12,467 nt of DNA from Ruthenibacterium sp. (lineage in GTDB: Bacteria; Bacillota; Clostridia; Oscillospirales; Ruminococcaceae). Position 1 is the stretch's first letter; every line of letters starts with the position of its first letter. The notes under the pieces were generated by a model. It saw nothing but the letters and a program-made list of their open reading frames with translations, had not been told where the DNA came from and did no database searches. Made by a program: the position numbers and the translations under genes. The DNA is taken from positions 1 through 12,467 of the forward strand of contig JAHHSK010000055.1 of the NCBI GenBank assembly GCA_020025255.1, written 5' to 3'. This document shows positions 1 through 5,979 of the stretch, piece after piece.

Positions 1-7
1 ATTTATA

Positions 8-46
8 AAAAATGGGGTGTATCCAAACCGGATACACCCCATTTTT
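8..46 (-). terminator. Intrinsic terminator of the aro operon (probably bidirectional)
   Basis: A perfect 17-bp inverted repeat (8-24 against 30-46) encloses a 5-nt loop. The core stem is ATGGGGTGTATCC, flanked by A/T runs, so the minus-strand transcript ends its stem in a U run continuing through 7-1. It lies 12 nt past the aroA stop codon and closes the minus-strand operon. The complementary A and T tracts would let it also stop plus-strand transcription entering from the left, but no gene on that side is visible. Confidence 0.92.
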
Positions 47-58
47 CACTTTTTCGAA

Positions 59-1387
59 TCATTCCCAATCGGCCGAACGGCTGCATTGCAGGACGGCCGA
101 ACGCTCCGAAGGCGATTCCGGCTCCTGCCCATACTGCACCTCACAGCCGCAGCCGCGCAGCGCATCAAAAAAATCCGGCCAGCTTTTGCCAACCGCCTGC
201 GCTCCTGTGATGCACACATCCACCCGAGCTGCCACCGCCGCCGATGCCAGTGCCATAACAACGCGGTGATCTGCACAGCCCGAAAGGCTGCCGCTGGCGT
301 GCAGCGGTGCGCCGGTTATCGCAACACGGTCTGCATCCGATGTGATGTGCGCCCCCATTTTCCGCAGTTCTCGCTGCATCGAGGCGATCCGGTCACTTTC
401 CTTCATGCGCAGCCGGCCGGCATGCGTCAGCACGGTCGTGCCACGGCAGAAAGTGCCCAGCACCATAAGCGCAGGGCCGAGATCGGGGCAATCGGCCAGG
501 CTGAAGGTTTGCGCCGTAAGCTCCGAAGCCTCAAACCGGATCGCATCCCCCTGTGCGTGGAAGCGCGCCCCGCAGCGGGCAAGATACTCCAAAAGCACGC
601 GATCCCCCTGAAGCGACTGCTTTGCCAAGCCGCGGATCGTGATGCCGCCGCGCACCGCAGCGGGAACTGCAAAAAACGCCGCCTGCGAATAATCCCCCTC
701 TACGGTGCACCGGCACGGCGCATACTGCTGCCCGCCCGGAATTTCGATCGTATTTTCCTGCGTGAAGCCCGCACGCACCTGAAAGCTGCGCAGTGCATCG
801 AGCGTCATGTGCACATAAGCCGCACTTTCAAACGGCGGGCGGATGCGCAGCACGCTGTCCTGCTCAAGCAGCGGCAGCGCAAACAGCAGCCCGCTGATAA
901 ACTGGCTGCTGACATTGCCTTCTACCGAATATTCTCCCGCCCGCAGTGCTCCGTTCACATGCAGCCTGCACGCATCTTTTTGAAAGCACAGCCCCTGCTG
1001 CGCAAATATGCGTTCGTATACATCAAGCGGACGCTGCATCAAACGCCCGCGTCCGGCAAAGCAAACTTCGCTGCCGCACAGCGAAAAAAGCGGGATCAGA
1101 AAGCGAAGCGTGCTGCCGCTTTCGCCGCAATCCACCACCCGGCCGGGGGGCAGGATGCAGCCGCCTGTGCCATGCACGATCATCTCGTTTTCCTTTTGTT
1201 CCAGCCCGGCCCCCAAAGCGCGCAGCGCCTGTATGGTTGCGTTCAGATCCTCGCTGGGGCTGAAATTTCGGATGACGCTTGTGCCGTCTGCCAGTGCGGC
1301 GGCAATCAGCATGCGGTGTGCCGCACTTTTGGAAGGCGGCACCGAAACCGTACCGCCAAAACGCCCGCTGTGGATCTGAACCTGCAT
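59..1387 (-). CDS. aroA: 3-phosphoshikimate 1-carboxyvinyltransferase (EPSP synthase)
   Basis: This enzyme transfers the enolpyruvyl group of PEP to shikimate-3-phosphate, the sixth step of the cytoplasmic shikimate pathway. The 442-residue product is full length for the family. Visible signatures are the N-terminal PPSKS (17-21) followed by R25, the phosphate-binding loop CGESGSTLR (87-95), the catalytic aspartate in PDLGP (D302), LRMKESDRI (326-333 region), DHRVVMAL (373-380) and the C-terminal VGKSWPDFF. The loop reads GESGST where E. coli-type (class I) enzymes have GNAGT. About 25 residues after the last conserved block form a low-complexity, serine-rich tail. The ATG start is supported by an AAAGGGGGG ribosome binding site 7-8 nt upstream. 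It is the last gene of the operon, 53 nt after aroQ with a hairpin between them. The family call is secure; class and glyphosate sensitivity cannot be read from sequence by eye. Confidence 0.97.
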   Translation of the reverse strand: MQVQIHSGRFGGTVSVPPSKSAAHRMLIAAALADGTSVIRNFSPSEDLNATIQALRALGAGLEQKENEMIVHGTGGCILPPGRVVDCGESGSTLRFLIPLFSLCGSEVCFAGRGRLMQRPLDVYERIFAQQGLCFQKDACRLHVNGALRAGEYSVEGNVSSQFISGLLFALPLLEQDSVLRIRPPFESAAYVHMTLDALRSFQVRAGFTQENTIEIPGGQQYAPCRCTVEGDYSQAAFFAVPAAVRGGITIRGLAKQSLQGDRVLLEYLARCGARFHAQGDAIRFEASELTAQTFSLADCPDLGPALMVLGTFCRGTTVLTHAGRLRMKESDRIASMQRELRKMGAHITSDADRVAITGAPLHASGSLSGCADHRVVMALASAAVAARVDVCITGAQAVGKSWPDFFDALRGCGCEVQYGQEPESPSERSAVLQCSRSADWE

Positions 1388-1407
1388 TGCTGTGCCCCCC
1401 CCTTTGC

Positions 1408-1433
1408 AAAACGGGCGGGTTTTTGCCCGCCCG
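1408..1433 (-). promoter_or_regulatory. GC-rich hairpin with short T run between aroQ and aroA
   Basis: An 8-bp perfect stem (CGGGCGGG at 1412-1419 pairing with 1426-1433) has a 6-nt loop. On the minus strand it is followed by TTTT (1411-1408), and the aroA ribosome binding site begins a few bases later. The layout could be a weak intrinsic terminator or attenuator that lowers aroA expression relative to the upstream genes, or a 3' stabiliser of the upstream mRNA. The T run is short, so full termination is unlikely. The function is inferred only. Confidence 0.5.
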
Positions 1434-1440
1434 CGCCGTT

Positions 1441-1896
1441 TCAGTTTATACTGTTTGTATTATTATTTCCGATTATTTCCAATAGTTTTTCCATGGCGTG
1501 CACATATCCCTGCTTTCCTTCCCCGGAAAACCGACAGCAGCACGCCATGCCAAGATAGCTGATGCGGCGGAATTCCTCGCGGCTGTCCACATCCGTAAGA
1601 TGCACTTCTGCCGCCGGAAGCGCAACCGCTTTCAGCGCATCCAGGATCGCAATGCTCGTATGCGTATAGGCGCCGCCGTTGATGATGATGCCATCCATGC
1701 GCCCGTATGCCTTTTGAATTGCCGTCACCAGCTCTCCTTCACTGTTCGATTGAAAAAACTCGGCCTGCACGCCAAGGCGTGCCGCCTGCTGTGCAAGATA
1801 CTGTACCAGCTCATCATATGTCAGGGTGCCATACAGCTGCGGTTCCCGGATACCCAGCATATTAAGATTCGGTCCATTCACAATCAAGAACTTCAT
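1441..1896 (-). CDS. aroQ: 3-dehydroquinate dehydratase, type II
   Basis: This enzyme removes water from 3-dehydroquinate to give 3-dehydroshikimate, the third shikimate-pathway step. The 151-residue length is normal for the small dodecameric type II family. Motifs line up with the M. tuberculosis enzyme: NGPNLNMLG (7-15) with R17 and Y22 of the flexible lid, the substrate loop NGGAYTH (73-79, catalytic base region with H79), EVH (97-99), and REEFR with R106 and R110. Two deviations stand out: the loop has Gly where Pro is usual (NPGxxTH), and the usual SNVHA after EVH reads TDVDS, a variant I associate with clostridial members. The ATG start has GGAGG 6 nt upstream, inside the end of aroE-aroK. 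The reading frame overlaps that gene by 35 nt, which suggests coupled translation. Confidence 0.96.
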   Translation of the reverse strand: MKFLIVNGPNLNMLGIREPQLYGTLTYDELVQYLAQQAARLGVQAEFFQSNSEGELVTAIQKAYGRMDGIIINGGAYTHTSIAILDALKAVALPAAEVHLTDVDSREEFRRISYLGMACCCRFSGEGKQGYVHAMEKLLEIIGNNNTNSIN

Positions 1897-3127
1897 GGAA
1901 TGCCTCCATCACTGCCTGTGCCGCGCTGTGCGGCGTACTGTTGTTTTCTACGCAAGCGTCGCTGGCTGCCTGATACAGCGGCATGCGCTGGCGCTGCATT
2001 TCGCACAAAGCCTCATACGACACAGAAAGCGGACGCCCTGCCCCGATTTCCAGCTGGTGCAGCGGGCGCGTAAGCCAAATAACGACACTGTTCTGGCGCA
2101 TGCAGCGCACATTTTCATCATCCAGCACCGCGCCGCCGCCCGCAGCGATCACCGCCGCCCGTCCTTTCAAATGGGTGCGGATCAGCTGCTTTTCCCTTGC
2201 ACGGAAGCCCTGCTCGCCCTCGCGCGCAAAAATTTCCGGTATGGTCATCCCGCATTCGCGTTCCAGCTGTTCATCCAGATCCAGAAACGGCCGGTTCATC
2301 TTCTGTGCGCAGTATTTTCCAATCGTTGTTTTCCCGGCAGACGGCATGCCGATCAAGACAAGGTTGGCAACCTCTTGGCGGATATCCGCTTCGATCCGGT
2401 CGATTTTTGCATCGTCGATCGGTTTGCCGGTAAAATATTCCGCCGCATATTTCGCCTGTGCCACCAGCATCGAAAGGCCGTTTGCCGTCCTTGCGCCGCA
2501 GGCCTTTGCACGCAGCAGAAAATCCGTTTGCAGCGGATTATAGATCACATCCACTGCGGCATAAAGCCTTGGGAAATCTTCCGGCGCAAGCAGGCTGCGC
2601 TCATTTTGCGGGAACATCCCCACAGGGGTGGTATTGATGATGACCTGTACATCGGTGCGTTTTTTCGCCGCCGCATAGGAAAGGATGCCCGCACGCGGCG
2701 TGCGGCTGACTGTCAGGATTTGCGCCGCGCCCTCGGCCTTTGCCACAGCCGCCGCCGTTTTCTGCGTGCCGCCCGTGCCAAGGATCATCACGATTTTGCT
2801 TCGCAGCACGATCCCGTTTTTCCGAAGAAGATATGTAAAGCCCGCAAAATCGGTGTTGTGTCCTTCCAGCCTTCCGTCTCGGCGCACGATCGTATTGACG
2901 GAACCTATGGCGCGCGCCGCATCGTCCAGCGTATCGCAATACGGGATCACCGCTTCTTTATAAGGGATCGTGACATTGATGCCGCAAAAATCCCGCTGCT
3001 TTAAAAACGCATGCAGATCGTCCGTTTCCGGCAGCTCCCGCAGATGATATTCATAATCCGCAAGCTGCTTATGGATCAGCTTGGAATAGCTGTGCCCAAG
3101 CTTTGCACCGATCAATCCATATTCCAT
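1862..3127 (-). CDS. aroE-aroK: Bifunctional shikimate dehydrogenase / shikimate kinase (AroE-AroK fusion)
   Basis: One 421-residue chain carries two consecutive pathway steps: NADPH-dependent reduction of 3-dehydroshikimate, then phosphorylation of shikimate by ATP. AroE domain (about 1-245): GHSYSK (11-16) for substrate binding, NVTIPYK with catalytic K57, GHNTDF with D93, the dinucleotide loop GTGGTQKT (117-124, usually GAGGA), NTTPVGM (165-171), YNPLQT and NGLSMLVAQA. AroK domain (about 252-412): P-loop GMPSAGKTT (260-268, K266), DLD (283-285), FR (308-309), GGG (330-332), LID arginine in GRPL (R365) and RMPLY (381-385). The LID looks short. The start at 3127 has AGGAGG 7 nt upstream; an ATG at 3184 gives 19 extra residues without family support and lies deep in aroC. 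It overlaps aroC by 16 nt and aroQ by 35 nt. No stop or frameshift separates the halves, so the fusion is real in this sequence. Confidence 0.95.
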   Translation of the reverse strand: MEYGLIGAKLGHSYSKLIHKQLADYEYHLRELPETDDLHAFLKQRDFCGINVTIPYKEAVIPYCDTLDDAARAIGSVNTIVRRDGRLEGHNTDFAGFTYLLRKNGIVLRSKIVMILGTGGTQKTAAAVAKAEGAAQILTVSRTPRAGILSYAAAKKRTDVQVIINTTPVGMFPQNERSLLAPEDFPRLYAAVDVIYNPLQTDFLLRAKACGARTANGLSMLVAQAKYAAEYFTGKPIDDAKIDRIEADIRQEVANLVLIGMPSAGKTTIGKYCAQKMNRPFLDLDEQLERECGMTIPEIFAREGEQGFRAREKQLIRTHLKGRAAVIAAGGGAVLDDENVRCMRQNSVVIWLTRPLHQLEIGAGRPLSVSYEALCEMQRQRMPLYQAASDACVENNSTPHSAAQAVMEAFHEVLDCEWTES

Positions 3128-4233
3128 GCGCCGTCCTCCTGCCATTTTGTGCCGCAGCGCGCGCAAAGCAGCTCTGCAATGCAAAGCGCGGCCGCACTGT
3201 CCTGCACCACACAGGCGCGGTGGGCAATGCAGGGATCATGCCGTCCGCTGATCTGCAGCACGGCATTGCATCGTTTTTCATAATCGACGGTCTGCTGCAC
3301 CATATAGATGCTCGGCGTGGGCTTTATCACCGTGCGGAAAATCACCGGCATGCCGTTCGTGATGCCGCCGTTGATGCCGCCATTGTGATTGGAGGAGGTG
3401 ACGATCTGCCTGTCCTTCATGCGCAGCGGGTCGTTGGCACGGCTCCCCTTCATCCTTGCAAAGCCGAAGCCCGCCCCGAATTCCACGCCCTTGACCGCCG
3501 GGATGCTGAACAGCAGCGATGCCAGCTCGCTTTCCACGCTGCCGAAAAACGGTTCTCCCAGCCCGGCCGGAAGGCCGATGACGGCCGTTTCCAAAATGCC
3601 GCCCACGGAATCCCCCGAATCGGCCGCAAGGCGGATCGCATCCTGCATCAGGCGTCCGCTGCTGTCATTAAGCACCGGGAACGCCGTTTCGTTCAGGCTG
3701 CGGATCTGCTGTTCCAGCACGGCCGGTTCCTCTGAAAACGGCAGATCGGAAACCGCCGCACATTCGGCAAGGTGCGTTGCGATGAAAATGCCCTTGCTGC
3801 GCAAAAGCCCTGTCAGGATGCTGCACGCGGCGACAAACGGTGCCGTCAGCCGCCCGCTTGCGTGCCCGCCGCCGCGCAGATCGGCGTAGCCGCGGTATTT
3901 GACGGATGCGGTATAATCGGCATGCCCCGGACGCAGCAGGTTTTTTGCCGCTTCATATGCGCCGCTTTGCGCATCCTTATTTTCGATCATCAGCGTCAGC
4001 GCCGTGCCCGTTGTGTATCCACGGTACACGCCCGACAGAAAGCGGACGGCATCCTCTTCGCTGCGTGCGGTGGAAATGCTGCCCTTTGCGCGCCGGCGCT
4101 CCAGCTGATTGCGCATGAATGGCTCATCCACCCGAATCCCGGCTGCAAGGCCGGTCAGCACGGCACCGACGGCCGGGCCATGGCTTTCGCCTGTAAGGGT
4201 CAGCGTAATATGTTTTCCGTATGTATCGCTCAT
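3112..4233 (-). CDS. aroC: Chorismate synthase
   Basis: This enzyme converts EPSP to chorismate with reduced FMN, the last step of the common pathway. The 373-residue product covers the whole family fold. Recognisable blocks are GESHG (15-19, with catalytic-type H18), RPGHADYT (101-108), RGGGHASGRLTA (120-131), GSRANDP (263-269), the long flavin/substrate block SSNHNGGINGG (280-290) leading to ITNGMPV, KPTPSI and GRHDPCI (330-336). The block usually written GGGRSSARETA appears here as GGGHASGRLTA, which is also the form I recall from other Clostridia. The ATG is preceded by GGGAGGGG. The ATG overlaps the aroB stop as ATGA, a classic coupling arrangement, and the 3' end overlaps aroE-aroK by 16 nt. 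No flavin reductase gene is visible, so reduced FMN must come from elsewhere in the cell. Confidence 0.97.
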   Translation of the reverse strand: MSDTYGKHITLTLTGESHGPAVGAVLTGLAAGIRVDEPFMRNQLERRRAKGSISTARSEEDAVRFLSGVYRGYTTGTALTLMIENKDAQSGAYEAAKNLLRPGHADYTASVKYRGYADLRGGGHASGRLTAPFVAACSILTGLLRSKGIFIATHLAECAAVSDLPFSEEPAVLEQQIRSLNETAFPVLNDSSGRLMQDAIRLAADSGDSVGGILETAVIGLPAGLGEPFFGSVESELASLLFSIPAVKGVEFGAGFGFARMKGSRANDPLRMKDRQIVTSSNHNGGINGGITNGMPVIFRTVIKPTPSIYMVQQTVDYEKRCNAVLQISGRHDPCIAHRACVVQDSAAALCIAELLCARCGTKWQEDGAWNMD

Positions 4234-5246
4234 CGGATCCCCTCCCGGATCATTGCGCGCAGCTGATCGGCAGATAATTTATCGATGCGGCTTGTGCCGA
4301 TCTGCGCAAGCCGCACGACCGCAAAGCTGCCGTCTGCACACTGCTTTTTGTCATGGCGGATAAATTCCATGATTTTGTCCCCATCATAGCGGATCTGTGT
4401 GGGCAGACCCAGCTTTTTATATACGCTGCGCACGCGGCGGCGCACAGCGGGCTGTTCGATCATCGGCAGCATGCCCAGTGCAACGCACTCCCCGTGATAC
4501 AGCCCGCCCAGCCCTTCGCAGCTTTCGATCGCATGCCCGATCGTATGCCCAAAGTTCAGTATCGCGCGCAGCCCCTTTTCCCTTTCATCCCGCTCGACAA
4601 CGCTCTGCTTTGCCGCAATGCTGCGCGCGATGATATCGGTGATGCACTCCTCTGCATTTTCTTGTTCAAACCGGGTAAACAGGGTTTCATCCAGCAGCAG
4701 CCCCGCCTTGACGGCCTCTGCCAGACCGTTGACGAAATGGCGGCGCGTCAGCGTTTTGAGTGTATCGGTATCCGCCACAACCAGGCTGGGCTGATAAAAC
4801 GCACCGGCAACATTTTTTGCGCCGCCGAGGTTGACCGCCGTTTTGCCGCCCACGGAAGAATCGATCTGCGCCAGAGTGGTTGTGGGGCAGTTGATAAAAC
4901 GGATGCCGCGCATATAAGCCGAAGCCGCAAAGCCTGCAACATCCCCCACTACGCCCCCGCCCAAAGCCAGCACCGTATCCGCCCGTGTAAAGCCGTGTTC
5001 GTACATCACATTCAGCAGCGTGCCGAAGGTTTCAAGGCTTTTTGCGCCTTCCCCCTGCTGCAAAATCACAGGCACGCCCGCGCTGCACTGTGCCAGCACC
5101 GTGCGGATGTATTCTTCCGGCACGCCGGTATCGCTGACGACCAGCACGCGTCTGGCAAGGTTTGCCAGCTGCCCGATGCGCCCCAAGCTGCCTTCCTTCA
5201 CAATGATATCATAGCTGCGCTTTCCAAGGCGCATCGTTATCTTCAT
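4230..5246 (-). CDS. aroB: 3-dehydroquinate synthase
   Basis: This NAD- and divalent-metal-dependent enzyme cyclises DAHP to 3-dehydroquinate, the second shikimate-pathway step. The 338-residue length is typical. The NAD loop GGGVVGDVAGF (96-106), PTTTLAQIDSSVGGKTAVN (121-139), GLAEAVK with metal ligand E177, FGHTIGH with H234, and YHGE with H251 are all present. I chose ATG at 5246 because the only good ribosome binding site (GGGG, 5255-5258) lies 8 nt before it. The in-frame ATG at 5252 would sit 2 nt from that site; it adds two residues and cannot be fully excluded. The gene follows the chorismate mutase gene after an 88-nt gap in which I see no convincing hairpin or promoter. Its stop overlaps the aroC start. 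Confidence 0.97.
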   Translation of the reverse strand: MKITMRLGKRSYDIIVKEGSLGRIGQLANLARRVLVVSDTGVPEEYIRTVLAQCSAGVPVILQQGEGAKSLETFGTLLNVMYEHGFTRADTVLALGGGVVGDVAGFAASAYMRGIRFINCPTTTLAQIDSSVGGKTAVNLGGAKNVAGAFYQPSLVVADTDTLKTLTRRHFVNGLAEAVKAGLLLDETLFTRFEQENAEECITDIIARSIAAKQSVVERDEREKGLRAILNFGHTIGHAIESCEGLGGLYHGECVALGMLPMIEQPAVRRRVRSVYKKLGLPTQIRYDGDKIMEFIRHDKKQCADGSFAVVRLAQIGTSRIDKLSADQLRAMIREGIR

Positions 5247-5334
5247 ACTCATTTCCCCATACGCGCGTTGATCGGCTGCACCCTTGGCGTCAGCTTCCCG
5301 CAGACTTTGATTTTGCTTTTTCCCCTGCCGCCGT

Positions 5335-5835
5335 TCAAGGGGTATCCCCCTGCGAAAGCATCCGGGTCTGATATTCCCGGGAAAGCTTCATGACCTGCTG
5401 CAAAAACGATGCATAGTACGGTGCATACGCACGTTCCGGCAAAAGCGCCGTGTTGCTTTCCAGCACCTGTTTTTCCCGTGCCGGATCCTGCACGGCAAGC
5501 CCGTTTTGCTTTTTGTACTGTGCCACTTGCTGCACCGTCTGCATGCGGCGGCAGAAAAGCGCCGCCATCTGCGCGTCGATCTCATTGATTTCCTGCCGCA
5601 GCGCACAAAGCTCTGTTTCCGGTTCCAGCCTTTCAAACCGGAGCTGGGTCTTTCCGTCCCGCTCCACCGTTTCATTCCACATGGCAGCGGGGCGCACCCA
5701 GATTTTCCCTTCCCCGTAAAGCGGACGGTAAACCACCTGCTGCGTTTGTGTCTCGCTGTCAACGGCGCAGAAAAGCACCTCATATTCCCCGCCCTTAAAA
5801 TGACGATATCGTCCGGGCTGCACGGTTTTTTCCAT
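5335..5835 (-). CDS. DUF1653 domain fused to AroQ-class chorismate mutase
   Basis: This 166-residue protein should convert chorismate to prephenate for Phe/Tyr synthesis. The N-terminal part (about 4-70) matches DUF1653: GRYRHFKGGEYEV, VVYRPLYG and WVRPAAMW, ending in a typical RFE block. The C-terminal part (about 76-158) is a helical chorismate mutase of the E. coli PheA type. All expected active-site positions appear at the right spacing: R80, R97, K108, D117, R120, E121, S152, Q156. No prephenate dehydratase, dehydrogenase or ACT domain follows, so it is monofunctional for catalysis. The ATG has GGGGAG 6 nt upstream; the longer frame starting at 5871 would begin upstream of the -10 box. 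It is the first gene of the operon. The role of DUF1653 is unknown; whether it binds a ligand or partner is speculation. Confidence 0.92.
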   Translation of the reverse strand: MEKTVQPGRYRHFKGGEYEVLFCAVDSETQTQQVVYRPLYGEGKIWVRPAAMWNETVERDGKTQLRFERLEPETELCALRQEINEIDAQMAALFCRRMQTVQQVAQYKKQNGLAVQDPAREKQVLESNTALLPERAYAPYYASFLQQVMKLSREYQTRMLSQGDTP

Positions 5836-5861
5836 TGCGATCTCCCCTTTTTTTCGTATCC

Positions 5862-5891
5862 AGTATAGCATAAAACGTCACTTTTCTTCAA
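5862..5891 (-). promoter_or_regulatory. SigA-type promoter of the aro operon
   Basis: On the minus strand, TTGAAG (5891-5886) is followed after 18 nt by TATACT (5867-5862), with an extended -10 TGC just before it. Transcription would start near 5855, leaving only about 20 nt before the chorismate mutase ATG. That leaves no room for a T-box, riboswitch or leader-peptide attenuator, so any control of initiation should be by a DNA-binding protein at the promoter. Confidence 0.78.
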
Positions 5892-5922
5892 TTCTTTTTG
5901 CGTTTTGGGCGATTTTATGCTA
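5866..5922. repeat. Perfect 10-bp inverted repeat across divergent promoters
   Basis: TAGCATAAAA at 5866-5875 and TTTTATGCTA at 5913-5922 are exact reverse complements, 37 bp apart. Each arm overlaps the extended -10 element of one of the two divergent promoters, so part of the match follows from shared promoter consensus. The TTTTA flank is not needed for an extended -10 box and could mark a common operator. Confidence 0.6.
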
Positions 5923-5926
5923 CAAT
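5898..5926 (+). promoter_or_regulatory. SigA-type promoter of the M23 gene pair
   Basis: TTGCGT (5898-5903), a 17-nt spacer and TACAAT (5921-5926) with an extended TGC immediately upstream. Initiation near 5933 would give a leader of about 47 nt before the GTG start at 5980. Its -35 box is only 6 bp from the -35 box of the opposing aro promoter, so the two are back to back and may compete or be co-regulated. Confidence 0.75.
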
Positions 5927-5979
5927 AATTTCTATATAACCTATGTTTTCTGCACCTTTTGCGCAAAGGGGGTTTTTCC

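Noticed and set aside
17..1558. Open frame of 513 codons on the plus strand opposite aroA
   Set aside because: It is antisense to a fully recognisable aroA and the end of aroQ, has no ribosome binding site, and its His/Arg/Cys-rich translation matches no family. It is a by-product of GC-rich coding sequence on the other strand.
1826..3004. Open frame of 392 codons on the plus strand opposite aroE-aroK
   Set aside because: It is antisense to the well-supported fusion gene, with biased composition (many Arg, His, Cys) and no start signal.
5836..5979. T-box, riboswitch or leader-peptide attenuator for the aro operon
   Set aside because: The promoter lies so close to the chorismate mutase start that the leader is about 20 nt, too short for such elements. 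No Trp/Phe-rich leader frame or T-box sequence is visible.
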